The translations under genes were made by a program, and so were the position numbers. Positions 10,023 through 22,510 of a stretch of 64,000 bases of DNA are shown here, piece after piece. Position 1 is the first letter of the stretch. Every line of letters begins with the position of its first letter. The notes under the pieces are model-generated. The model did no database searches and had not been told where the DNA came from. It saw only the letters and a program-made list of their open reading frames with translations. Source of the stretch: Skeletonema tropicum (lineage: Eukaryota > Bacillariophyta > Thalassiosirophyceae > Thalassiosirales > Thalassiosiraceae); NCBI GenBank assembly GCA_037178625.1, contig CM074129.1:62001-126000 (forward strand). Direction: 5' to 3'.

Positions 10023-10810
10023 TGTCGCCTCTTGAGGGCCCACCAGACGTACTTTAAAATTTCTGTTACATATATCGATGCTTCTGTATTATTCGCGAGG
10101 GCGACGCAGGAGGCCGAGCAGTGATTATTATGTTGTTATTTTGATAGTAATGATGGTACTAATCGATTCGGCTTGAAAAGAGCTTTCCAATGACCTGATG
10201 ATGAGGGCGAGGGCGACCGATAGGGAGGCCGAGCAGTGAGTAGTACTTGGATCTTATTGCATTGAAGGTTCAGGTGGTCGCTTTTTTCAGACAATCGGCA
10301 ATCAACCCATCATGATAACGCTATTCAAGTGGTCGCTTTTTCGCGAGGGCTTTGCCCGAGCACTGATTGTTATTTTGATATTTCGGTAGCAATAATGGTA
10401 CCAATCGATAGAGCTTGAAGAGAGCTTTCCAACGGTGGTCATGTTGTTGATTTTCATTTTGGTCAAAATTTGAATTCGGATGGGAAAATCTGGCTCCAGA
10501 GCCGGATCTGACCCTACTGATGACTTTCTTGACCTGTTTTTGACCGGATCGATTGAACAAAAGTCCTCCAATCGAGTTGATTATACGCCTAATCGATAGA
10601 GCACGATGAGAGCTTTCCAAAACGACACTTATCGTCCTTATTGGCCGCGTAGGAGACAAGATACGGCCGTTAGTGTCATGGTTCATGCCATGGTGGCTGC
10701 TTGATGCTGATGCTTGAGCTCTTGCTACTTGATTCAAAAAGCGAAGCCGTGGTGGTGGGTGGTGCCGCTTTGCAAGATGCCTGTCTCAAAATTTAGGCCA
10801 AAGATCCGCC
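10023..10810 (+). repeat. Dispersed repeat upstream of MetAP2, with internal tandem motif
   Basis: It begins with the 52-bp block shared with 2581-2632. Three variants of a unit ('gaggccgagcagtgattatt ... agagctttccaa') start near 10100, 10205 and 10345. From about 10322 to 10810 the sequence parallels 46450-46945, upstream of the acyltransferase. Shared blocks include 'tggtcgctttttcgcgagg', 'gagagctttccaacggtggt', 'ttggtcaaaattt', 'tttttgaccg' and 'aatcgatagagc'. It ends 147 bp before the MetAP2 start codon and may contain its promoter. Confidence 0.65.
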
Positions 10811-10956
10811 TCTCTAGAGCTATGGAGACCGTGGAGTCTGTCCGTCACTTTTTGCGGGAACCCTCCTCCCTCACATCAACTCACTTCGATAACTTCCATC
10901 TTCCATTATGTCGATAGAATCAATCAGCAGGATATGATAGCTAGGCAGCCATCACC

Positions 10957-12841
<1,885 letters not shown>

Positions 12842-12989
12842 AGGGAGATGAGATTTATTGGGGATACAGCAAGCATGGCATGGTTGATGAGATTATCTCA
12901 AAACAACGCATCAATTATTAATGAATTAAGCTCTATCGATTATTATAACGTCATCAACAGTTCCTCCACATCACATGACAAAACATTCA

Positions 12990-13612
12990 ATCCCCGCTGA
13001 TGGTAGTGATAGGGTCCTCACCCATTTCATTCCTCACAAAACAAAGGCTGTGGCGATAGCGGTTTGAAGATATCTTCGCCATTTAGGGGCATCGGTGGAA
13101 GGCTTCTCACAGCCCACAGCGTACTTAACATCGATTGAGTTATCGAAAGTATTTTGAGCGTCCACTAAGAGCAATCCATAGTCTAGTGTGAGTTCTCCGA
13201 GTCGGGGAGATGGATACTCAGGGAAGGTGAGGGAGAGTTGGTCTCGGTGAATCTTCATTCTCCGTCTCCGATCAGTGCCACCTCCCGCAGGCAGCCACCC
13301 AGCTCAGGAAATCTTCCAGCATGGCATGGGACGCACCTTCAACGTTAGACTAGAGCTAGAGTACAGCACAGAGTTGACCATGTCTGCAGGCATCCCGCGC
13401 TCGCTCTTTGCACTGATCAAGGATTGCTGAGTGTGTGGGGCTTTAGGTTATTTCTGTGCTACGGTAAACTACGTATCACTGGTATTGCAAACAAGAAAAG
13501 AATCGTGGATACGCCTTCGCTTTTGGGGGGGCTGAGACGACTCTTGAGTCGACTGAGAGCTACCCTGAGAACAGTCGCATCCAGATTCCACCACAGACCA
13601 CAGCCCAAGGGT
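12990..13612 (-). repeat. Right arm of inverted repeat flanking MetAP2
   Basis: This is an inverted counterpart of 9045-9790. The match runs from 'gaatgaaatgggtgaggacc' (reverse strand) to 'ccttgggctgtgg'. The continuation to 13690 resembles 19010-19110 ('gaaattgaagcg', 'gtcagctgatcgtgag'), so the element is dispersed in at least three places here. Confidence 0.65.
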
Positions 13613-13741
13613 ATATACCCTGGATCGATCTCACGATCAGCTGACCGGCGCGCTTCAATTTCATCTTTTCTCGAAATGAAGAATTTTCGCACGAGACCTT
13701 TAAAATAAAAATATTAACTAGAGGGACTACTAGCTAAATGG

Positions 13742-14300
13742 GACCCCTGCGACATCAACGCCGTGGCCAGCCGCGCGCTCGAGTCACCATGGGCCAAACA
13801 TGATACTACTACCCCATACGAACAACTTTGGCCCCACGGTGACTCGAGCGGCTACAATTGGGAGTGTGTAATCGTCATTCTAGTACGTGTCCGCCCGCAG
13901 CAGTGTCGTCGTGAGCACATCATGTGTTGTATGTCTGCATGTGGCTTCTGCGTCTTCAATCGAATTGAAATTGCTACACCTCCTTGCCGAGACGCAATTG
14001 CCGAAGATAGATGGAGCCATGCGAGTTTTCCCCCTTAAGGATGGGCGTTGCTCTTATTTTGTTGGAAAAGGAAAGCAATAGGACGGATATGCTCTTCTCT
14101 TATGGACACTCCTGCGACATCAACGCGTGGCAGGCCGCTCGAGTCACCATAGGCCAAACAAGATGCTACTACCCCATACTAACAACTTTGGCCCCATGGT
14201 GACTCGAGCGGCTACAATTGGGAGTGTGTAATCGTCATCTCATTACGTGCTACAGCAGCGTCCGATATCTGCAGTGGATTCTGTGTCTTCAATCGAATTG
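13742..14300 (+). repeat. Tandem duplication of a hairpin-bearing sequence
   Basis: The unit 13742-13968 is repeated at 14106-14300. Each copy holds a strong stem: ctcgagtcaccatgggcca pairs with tggccccacggtgactcgag (13778-13852), and likewise at 14133-14212. The loop is about 32 nt and contains 'actaccccata'. Differences between copies partly preserve pairing. Its nature (MITE, RNA gene or other) is unknown. Confidence 0.6.
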
Positions 14301-14304
14301 GTAT

Positions 14305-14700
14305 TATTGATAAAACGAATTGAAAAGGCAATCAATCACACGAACACCCACTGGCTTACAATGCGCATCAACTTGATTGCAAGGAATGTATCTCTTTGGG
14401 ATTCGCAAGGCGAGAAGGGGGAGTGTACTGTACACAATGCTGCACCTAGATATCTTGGGGATGAGTAGAGGAGGCGCATCCAGACAAGAACTTGATGGAG
14501 TGGTTAGATTCTTGGATAATTGAAGGTTAGTTGGACGGCGAATGACTTTGACTGCGGCACATTTACTCTTCTCAAATGTTTTTCTGTTAGTCGAAGAAGG
14601 ATCCATTACGAGAGAGTGGGAAAGCGGGCTGCATTCCCATTTTTATGCCCATAAATGCCCCCTATTGTGATCATACCTATGTGTAAGATATTATCCAAAG
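14305..14700. other. No recognisable gene
   Basis: Short open frames only. A segment at 14440-14500 (gatatcttggggatgag) faintly resembles the dispersed repeat at 405-780. Nothing else stands out. Confidence 0.3.
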
Positions 14701-15213
14701 ATTCAACGCACATCTTTATCGCCAAAATTTGATTGCCGCTCGGCATAACCGTTACGCCGAGTAACGCCGAGAAACTCCGAGTAACTCCGAGTAACGCCGC
14801 TCGGCAAAACCATTACGCCGAGTAACGCCGAGTAACGCCGAGTAACGCCAAGGCGGCGTAAAGATGTGCCACACAGATGTAACACGTTACAGTGTTGCCA
14901 CCCACTACCCACTTCCCTCTCTGACCACAACAAACAAAACAATCATGAAGATTACTCATGTGGAACGATCCCTCGTGTATGCGGCGAAACTAAACAGAAA
15001 GATGCTTTCTTTGCACTTGGTGCCAAAAGCATCAAATAATGCTATTCTTGAAAAGATGCTTTCTTGACTTTTGTGCAATCATCAGTCATATGTCTGCATC
15101 TGACGAAACAAATAATTTGAAAGGCGCCGGCGCTCTTAACAAAAAAATCCTGCCATCATGTTTGATGTTTTCATGGCTCCACTCTCCTCATTTTCATCAT
15201 GAGCTCATAAATA

Positions 15214-17360
15214 ATGCCTCGTCCTTCGTTATACTTCATCGGATCAAGGCCAGCCAAAGACGTACCACCACCTGCAGGCGGCTGGGAATTTTTTAGTTAC
15301 GATACATCAGAAAACGTGAAGAAAATAGTCAAGATCCTCAAAACTGAGTACAAACAAGCCATCATCGGAGCGGTCGATCTACCGGAGCCGCACGAATTCT
15401 TCAACAAATACAACGACATCTGCTGCAACTTCAGCAGCAGGCACTTCACATCAAATTTCGCCAAAGCTGTTGCATTAGCACGTGAACAAATTGAGGAAGA
15501 GAGTGACGAAGAATATCCTCCACCTCCATCCTCCGCAAACAAGAAGCCATCGAAACGAACATCAACCTCAAGTCGTAAGACAAGTACTAGCATTCAGGTA
15601 GATCCACCACCACGTCCAGAGAAATCGTCAAACAAGATGAATTATGCCCCTCTCCAAACCAAAGATCAGGCTAATAAAAAGCTCTCAAACCCTCAAGTCC
15701 ATTTCCCTACCTGTCAGTTTAGAAGTGGCAATAACACTGAAACGTTCCACGTTGACATTCCTTCCACTTTCTCACTTGATGACCTCAAAGTTCAAAGAGA
15801 TAGTGACAACAAACATTTAATTCACGTCAAGTGTTATGGATCCACCGCCTTCGATGATCACGAAACAGTTGAAAATGCTTACACCAGTGGTAACATGATC
15901 GTCGATGGTGGACCTTACGATGGTGAACAGATCTACATGAGAGGCAATGAGGCACATGTACAGAATCATAAAGAACATCTTCGTCAACACACTGACTATG
16001 AGGCGGGGTTTAGGCTTCGGAAAGATAAAAATCGCTACATTTATCAAGTCCTCGAGTGTGAGGAAGAAATCGAAAATGGGCTCAAGTTTGAGCTTCTGGC
16101 AGACGGAAGGAGTCAAACTGCTTGGAAACATCTGCAAGTCTGTGCTATTCACTCGTCCGCAACTCCTGATGAGATTCAAGCCTTCCATTCTGCACCAATG
16201 GCTATTGTTGATGGTTGCGCCCGCAATCGCCATGTCCCCCCTCCTGCTGCGGCGTGGAATCCACCTCCCTTTCCCCCTCATAGTGGTGGTGGTGGTGGAG
16301 GAGGAAGAGGAGGAGGAGGTTATGGTGGTGGTGGAGGAGGAGGTTGTGGTGAGGTTATGGTGGCGGTGGTGGAGGAAGAGGTTATGGTGGCGGTGGTGGA
16401 GGAGGAGGTTATGGTGGCGGTGGTGGGGGAGGAGGTTATGGTGGCGGTGGTGGAGGTGGACCACCCCCTCATCCTTACGGTGCATTCCATTCTGGACATG
16501 GAATTGGACCTCCATTTCGCCCTTCTAACCCTTCGTTTCAGCCACAATTGAATCATAGGGCTGGCCCACGTGGGTAAGTGCTCTGCTGTAATGTGTTTAG
16601 TGCTTGATTTGATGGTCGTGTCGTTATACTAATGCTAAATTCTTCTCTCTCATTACTTCTATAATAAATTCCCGGCAGCCAACGTCAACATTACGCAGCT
16701 CAGCCCAACCCCAATGTGAATGAGCTCCACCAGCAACGAACACTTTCACCTCTTCGGAACAACTCGGCCAATGTGAATGTGAGCCTCCATCAGTCAGGCA
16801 CGCCTCCTAGGCCTAGGAACAGGTCGGCCTCAAATTCACCTCCCAGATCTGCGTCCAGGAATTCTCCATTTCTTCGTCAGCACGATGATGTTGCAGCTGA
16901 TGACCAGTACGATGATCAGGGCAACCTATTCAATTCTGTGACCTTTGCTGAACTAGCCGCGGAAGCGAGAGCTCTTGATCCCGACGGCGAACCGTACGAG
17001 TTCATTGGCGATATACAACCCCAGCAGTCGAACGTCTCATCGGTTGAACCTCAGTACCATCGTCATCCTAATCACCTTGCGCGGTATCAAAATGCACACT
17101 ATGGCACTGGCAATAGGTACCAAAATTTCGATGAATCTTCTGACGACGACGACGACGAAGAAGAAGAACGTAATGCGGAGTTCGACTACAACGAGCTTAC
17201 ACGTCGTGCCAACAACAATTCTTATTCCGTCCCCATCCTCGATAACGGGGCGAACAAGAAAGGCAAGCTAAAGAAGGACGAAGACGATGTTTCTGTTGTG
17301 CATAATGACTTCGACAACATGAGCATGTCAATCTCATCATCTAAGTTTGATGATATTTAA
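15214..17360 (+). pseudogene. Transposon accessory gene, Pro/Gly-rich, one frameshift
   Basis: Exon 1 starts at MPRPSLYFIGSRP (15214). It is open through a globular part (about residues 1-110 and 165-345), a Ser/Pro/Lys linker and a Gly-rich tract with GYGGGGGG repeats. Around 16350 the frame slips by one base, and the conceptual product degenerates into 'VMVAVVEEE'. The other frame continues the Gly repeats and then PPPHPYGAFHSGHG. A GT-AG intron (16574-16678) joins this to exon 2, which ends with an acidic Asp/Ser-rich tail at 17360 (KFDDI). No Myb/SANT domain, the usual partner in PIF/Harbinger elements, is obvious. It may be the diatom counterpart of that accessory protein. The slip could be a sequencing error within the repeat. 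Confidence 0.6.
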
Positions 17361-17544
17361 CGTTTGGGGTCCACATTTCTTCTTTCATTCGAAACCGTGA
17401 TTATTTATTAGTATTCATGTCATCACGTTTTCAAGAATCAATTGCTTGGCACTTTTAGATAGATTATCTTTAAACATCTAATCTCATTATAAGTATTACT
17501 TTCCATCGTGATCAAAGTCGTAGGAGTACCAACTTCTTTACAAC

Positions 17545-18425
17545 CTACTCCACATAGTCTGGAACGTCAAACAATCTCTCACCGTCGATCTCAATTGCGA
17601 GTTGTACGAGAGTCGCCACAGTTCGAAACACACGCCCGTGCTTGACAATCCCATGACGAAATTCCGTGTTAAGTGCGCCATACATCTTCATACGACAATT
17701 TACTGTTTCGTGACGGGACCGATGGACCTTCGAAATCGCTTGCTCCTCTTCGTTCTGAGTGTAAGGAGTAGATACGGTTTCATCTCCTCTGTAGCCTTTA
17801 TCTCCACTAACCATTTCATCATCTTCAAGATACAATTTCAAGAAAGCACGGTACATGGTGAGGTCATGGAATGGCCCAAGATGGGACCCTTCCGCCCAAC
17901 AAAGGTCACCTGTACGAATACAGATGCCGATTCCACAATTCACCCCAGGCTTCTTAATTTCCACGCCCACATCGTGCTGCGTGTGTGGCCATCGCAAACC
18001 TTGCAAAGAAACTGCACTCCATCAACAGTCATCTTGATCTTGTTGCCAACGTCATCGCGAAATCTGTTTTCGAGAGAAATGACTTGTGGCATCACAGTCT
18101 CGGAAATTTCTTCCAAAAAAGTCCACGCCCATTTCCGGAACGTCTTCTCGTCACAGCATGCCATCTTCGCCAGCACCTTTTCCAATGCGTATACTTTCAC
18201 CAACATTAAGGCCCAAAGAAGATGCTTCGGCTTCGCATATCTACTGATATTGACAGTCGGATCAAGCCTGTACCATAAATCAAAACACACCTCTGCGCTC
18301 GCCCCGAAAAATGATTTGAACTTGCCATGTTCCGTCCTTTCAGAAAGAGCACGGCCATGATGCGTGATGATAGGCCTCCCAATGGCGATGAAAGTGCCTA
18401 CGTTGATATTTTGATTGGATGCCAT
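17545..18425 (-). pseudogene. PIF/Harbinger-type DDE transposase, frameshifted
   Basis: The first part (18425-17940) begins MASNQNINVGTFIAIG. It carries the helical N-terminal region and the first catalytic Asp in KMTVDGVQF. The reading then shifts by one base near 17995 into the second part (to 17545). That part contains PGVNCGIGICIRTGDLCW, GPFHDLTMYR, the second Asp in GDKGYRGD, and the catalytic Glu in SRHETVNCRMK, ending FDVPDYVE. The DDE order and the 'HDxxxYR' and 'DKGY' signatures are those of the IS5/Harbinger fold (DDE_Tnp_4). The enzyme would cut and paste the element by binding its ends. The combined length of about 290 aa is a little short. All three acidic residues survive, so the loss is recent. 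Confidence 0.8.
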
Positions 18426-18736
18426 CGTTGGTTAGAAGTAACTGCTGCTCAAAATGAGCACTTCTATCAAGTTGGTTTGTGAAGTTGGCGATGCTGCTGT
18501 AAATGTTGGTGCGACTGAAGTTGTCACATGGTAGCATGTCAATTGATATGCCGTCAGCATAATCGTTATGCCGGTGACATATAATGTAATGCCGAGTAAT
18601 GCCGAGTAATGCCGAGTAATGCCGAGCGGCATAACCGTTGTTTCGAGTAACGCAGAGTAACGCCGAGTAACGCCGATTAACGCAGTCGGCGTTACTCGGC
18701 GTTACTCGGCACATCAATTGGCGATATGCGTTGAAT

Positions 18737-19912
18737 TCCTTAAACGGGACTACTTGACAATTGATACTTTGCTTTTGAATGCCGGATGATGCCGAATAAA
18801 AGTACGCAAGCCCCCTTTCCCGCGCTCCCTACGAAAGATTCATACTCACAAGCATCCATCTACTCAAAGGAAGCGAGGAATGTATTTGCACACATTCTTT
18901 GGAATGCAAGTTCCAATCGTCCAGAGGTTTAGACATAATGCTATAAGCGAGTCGTAGTCATAACACGCATATATCTTTCCTTTCACTCCGTGTAGGTCTC
19001 GAGATTGGGCCCGGAAATTTTAAAACGGAGCGAGAGAAAATCGAATGAATCGAAAAATCTGAAATTGAAGCGAGAACGCTCATTCGAGTCAGCTGATCGT
19101 GAGCGATGGCTCCTGCCTTGTCCACTGCAAGCAATCACACGACGTGGTTGAGGGCAAAAAATACACTGAGAGTTGGTAAAAACAATGGCCCATTGAAGTT
19201 GCAATACTTCAATGTTCAATTCAATACTCAGCAAAGGATAACTTTTAGTAGTTAGGAGTACTTACCTGGGAAAGAAGGAAAAGTAGCCGTATGGACATGC
19301 TACAAAAAGGTTAACGCTATTGTATGTACCAGAGAGTGGCGGGAGCCAAAAAAAATTTTACTAACAAAAGTGCTAGTAATCATGGCGTCCAAAAAATCAC
19401 TATATTTGCAGGAGCGTTTAGCATGTTATCGGAGCAATTTGAGCGACCGCTCTCTTTTGCAATCGATTCAGCATGTCTTCTTCTATCAGAAAATAATCAA
19501 TCTATAGTTTATACTCACAATATTGGCCTCAGCCTAATCAGTTTCCTACCTCACCAAAATTGGCAATATCTGCATAATTACTAGGGAACTAAGAGTAGCA
19601 AACTTTGGTGTGATAGTGTTCAATGATGCAATAGGCTCTAACCCGAGGTCAAAACACCATTGAACTACAAATTTCATGTAGTTTCCGAGTATCTTCACGC
19701 ATATGTACTAAAAGGTGCTTTTACAAGTTTCCTACGTACCAACCATACATAGCCCATGGTTTTTACTTGAGAACGAGAGCCATTGGTTCCTGAGCATTAC
19801 TCTGTGCATTATTCCTCTCTTCAACACAACACTGCTATTGCTACCTTCTCGCTCCATTCTGGTAAGTCAAGCGAGCCTTACTCTTACTTTAACTTTGAAC
19901 AAAGCAAATAAC
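18737..19912. other. No recognisable gene; dispersed-repeat fragment at 19010-19140
   Basis: 19010-19140 resembles the end of the right MetAP2-flanking arm (13612-13690) and the start of the left arm ('ttgcagtggacaaggagcc' type sequence). The rest holds only short frames. The stretch before 19913 is probably the promoter and 5' UTR of the next gene, with a possible splice donor at 19861. Confidence 0.4.
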
Positions 19913-21897
19913 ATGGCAATAAGACCAAATGATAACGATGTGTTGTCGGGCCGAGGACCTTCGTTCAACCAACATCCTGGCAATGAACACTTTCGAAGGT
20001 TGCTCGATGAGCAAAAGGTAAGTGAGCCTCAACTTCATTCTCCTCGTCTTCCAATTGAAGTTGTTTATCATAACTATAACCGTCGTCTATTCACAATGTA
20101 TGTATGCCAAAGGATGCCTATATGGCTGGCACGAAGAGGCAAAAGATGGACATCTCCAAGGCCATCGTTGAAGCAATCCACTCGATGGATCCACCTGGCC
20201 GATTTCTCAAGAAGTGTTCTGAAACCGGCCAATGGAACGAGCTGTCGAGGAAAGATGCGGCCGATAGAGCAGCCCAAGCGATGGCATATGCCATTAGAGG
20301 TGAGGATATATCAGAGCGTAGGAGAGAGGAACGGCGGCGCTCCCGACGAATATCGGAACGACAAAACTCACAGGATAATGATGGTAATAATGTGGTAGCG
20401 GCTTCATTGCAATTGCACCACGCTGATCGACTGCCTATTCAACATCAACATCATTTGCAGAGCTCGAATAATCGCTTTGATGGCAATCCTTCATCATCAT
20501 TGTCGTCTGCCCCACGTCATGGACTCGCTTCTCGTGGTCCAGCAGCAAGAAAGACACAAAATACAACACGTTCGTCTACAACGAAGAATGATTGTACTGA
20601 TTCGTCGGCAGATGAAATGCCTCGTGTGCCTGTTGGCAATCCCAATTCCAATGCCAATAATCTTCATCAGCAACTTCAATTTCTTCCACAGTTGAATCAA
20701 AACAGTGCTGTCGGCACCAGCACCCTGCCAACATCCTCCATCGATCAAAATGTGAGTCAAAATGGATTGGTCCACGTTCTGACTCAGGCTGTGCAGCAGG
20801 AGCTACATCAATCTGATCTGGCCCAGCTTCTGTTGGGACAGCTACATCACGCACAAACTGCGATTCAGTCTGCTTCACTTGAAGGATTGACTCATCAACA
20901 TCTGTTGGCAGAGGCACAGCAACAACTGCAGCTGATTCAGCAACAGCTACAGCTGCAAGTCAATATTCTTCAGCATCTTTCGAACCAGCAGAATGTGCTC
21001 CCATCTGAACTGTTGGCTCAGGCGCAGCAGCAACAGCAGCTGATTCAGGAACAACAGCTACAGCTACAGCAGCAATTGACTCTTCTTCAGCATCTTTCGA
21101 ACCAACAGAATATTCATGTGCTCCCATCTGATCTGGGACAGCTTCTGTTGGGACAGTTACTTCACGAACAAACTGCGATTCAGTCTGCTTCACTTGAAGG
21201 ATTGACTCATCAACAACTAATGGCTCAGGCACAGCAACAACAGCAGCTGATTCAGCAACAGCTACAGCAGCAAGAAATTCTTCTTCAGCATCTTTCGAAC
21301 CAACAGAATGTTCATGTTCTCCCATCTGATTCACTACGAACGACTCTATCGGTTTCTGCTCCATCCTCGGCTTCTCAAGGGCTGTTGCCGCCAAATGGCA
21401 TGATTCCCAATGGCAATGGGGCATTATCTTCAAACTACTCGACGACTCTCCAATCTGAGCCAGAAGCTCATGTGAATATTTTGCCAAACCTGCGACAACA
21501 ATCGGATCCATCATCAAACGTGCTTCTGCTCAGCAGCTTATTGAGTAATTTACAACAACACCCAAATATTAGCGTGGGGATAATCAGCGCAACACCACTG
21601 GGAGCACAACAATTGGATCAATTGCAACACAGTCTCGTGCTGGAACATGTGCAGCAGTTGCTGGCTCCATCTCTAAATCTAACTCTTACCAATCAATCTT
21701 TCGGGCAGCAGCAGCAGCAGCAGCAATCACAGATCCAATTGGATCCGTCTCATCAGGCAAGGCAGCAGGCAGCTCTGCCGCTCCAGGTTCAAAACTCGCA
21801 GGGTTCCCCCCCCCCGCCCTCGACCAATCCGCAGCCATCGGGCAATGCAGCTTCTGCATCGACTCTAGAACTAGGCGAGAGGGAGAACGGCGTATAG
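19913..21897 (+). CDS. DUF6824-domain protein with poly-Gln repeats (two exons)
   Basis: Exon 1 (19913-20017) encodes MAIRPNDNDVLSGRGPSFN and HPGNEHFRRLLDEQK. A 95-bp GT-AG intron follows. Exon 2 (20113-21897) continues DAYMAGTKRQKMDISKAIVE and PPGRFLK, completing a DUF6824 domain (about residues 5-95); total about 629 aa. This domain, marked by NDVLxGRG and HPGN, is found in large families in diatoms and is thought to be regulatory, but its role is not established. A basic stretch (RREERRRSRRISERQ) may be a nuclear signal. Residues about 235-430 are a Gln/Leu-rich coiled-coil tract with an internal duplication (TAIQSASLEGLTHQ and LQHLSNQQN recur two to three times). The C-terminus is Gln/Ser/Pro-rich. 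Probably a nuclear protein. Confidence 0.88.
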
Positions 21898-21973
21898 ATG
21901 AAATGCAGAGCGTGTCAGAAAAGAAATAGGCACGAATATTATTTTTCTGAATGTGCTGGAGTCGTCTTCACAT

Positions 21974-22491
21974 TCTACCGCGATGAGAAAATCGCACCAA
22001 AAAATTTTGGTGCGATTTTTCAAAGCTAGGCAACACCGCACAAAACACGAAACAACCATGTGAGTATGCTCTCCATAGAGCGCACCTATTAATATGTTGA
22101 ACCCAAACTGACAACCAGAAATCCTTGAGGAAGTATATTCGAATACAATTATTAATTAGTTGACCGCTATATAACTATTAAATCAATAGCAAGCATCGGT
22201 CCAAAATGGCCTATTTCACCTGGTAAATATAGTGATTCCATGTATGACGCATGCGTATATGAGCACCTATGCAGCCACTGTAATGCAAGTATGATGCATA
22301 TGATGACTCCCAGAGGCTTAATCGAAAGGTAATAACATGTACTATCAACTTATGGTCGGTGCAGATAGGTAGAGGGTCGACGTTGAGTGTAGTGAGGCAC
22401 TAGTTTCAGTCGATGTGTGTTTTGCGCGTAGAAAGCTAGCAAAAAAATTTTGGTGCGATTTTTCGGTGGTGCGATTTTTTCATCGCGGTAG
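21974..22491. mobile_element. 518-bp MITE with CAT target duplication
   Basis: The ends are inverted: ctaccgcgatgagaaaatcg at the left, and the reverse of ttttttcatcgcggtag at the right. CAT occurs on both sides (21971-21973, 22492-22494). The left end itself folds: aaaatcgcaccaaaa pairs with ttttggtgcgatttt. The related sequence at 30445-30480 reads straight through without the insert. No coding capacity. Confidence 0.7.
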
Positions 22492-22510
22492 CATGTGAGA
22501 CGGGCATAAT

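Larger units (their letters stand above)
14701..18736. mobile_element. PIF/Harbinger-like DNA transposon (about 4.0 kb, two convergent genes)
   Basis: Terminal inverted repeats are attcaacgca...tatcgcc: left 14701-14723; right 18720-18736, read in reverse, with a 6-bp length difference. Just inside both ends lie arrays of a 10-bp motif, CGAGTAACGC and its TAATGC variant (14755-14860 and 18590-18716), resembling transposase-binding iterons. Between them are an accessory gene on the plus strand and an IS5/DDE_Tnp_4-type transposase on the minus strand, arranged tail to tail. This two-gene layout fits the PIF/Harbinger superfamily. I could not identify the expected 3-bp target duplication. Both genes carry a frameshift, so this copy is probably inactive. 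Confidence 0.75.

Noticed and set aside
15817..16515. 232-aa minus-strand His-rich frame
   Set aside because: Its His/Ser runs are the reverse of the Gly-rich coding repeat of the transposon accessory gene.
19715..20398. 227-aa unspliced reading through the DUF6824 start
   Set aside because: It runs through the intron and loses the domain. Splicing 20017 to 20113 restores NDVLSGRG...HPGN...DAYMAGTKR.
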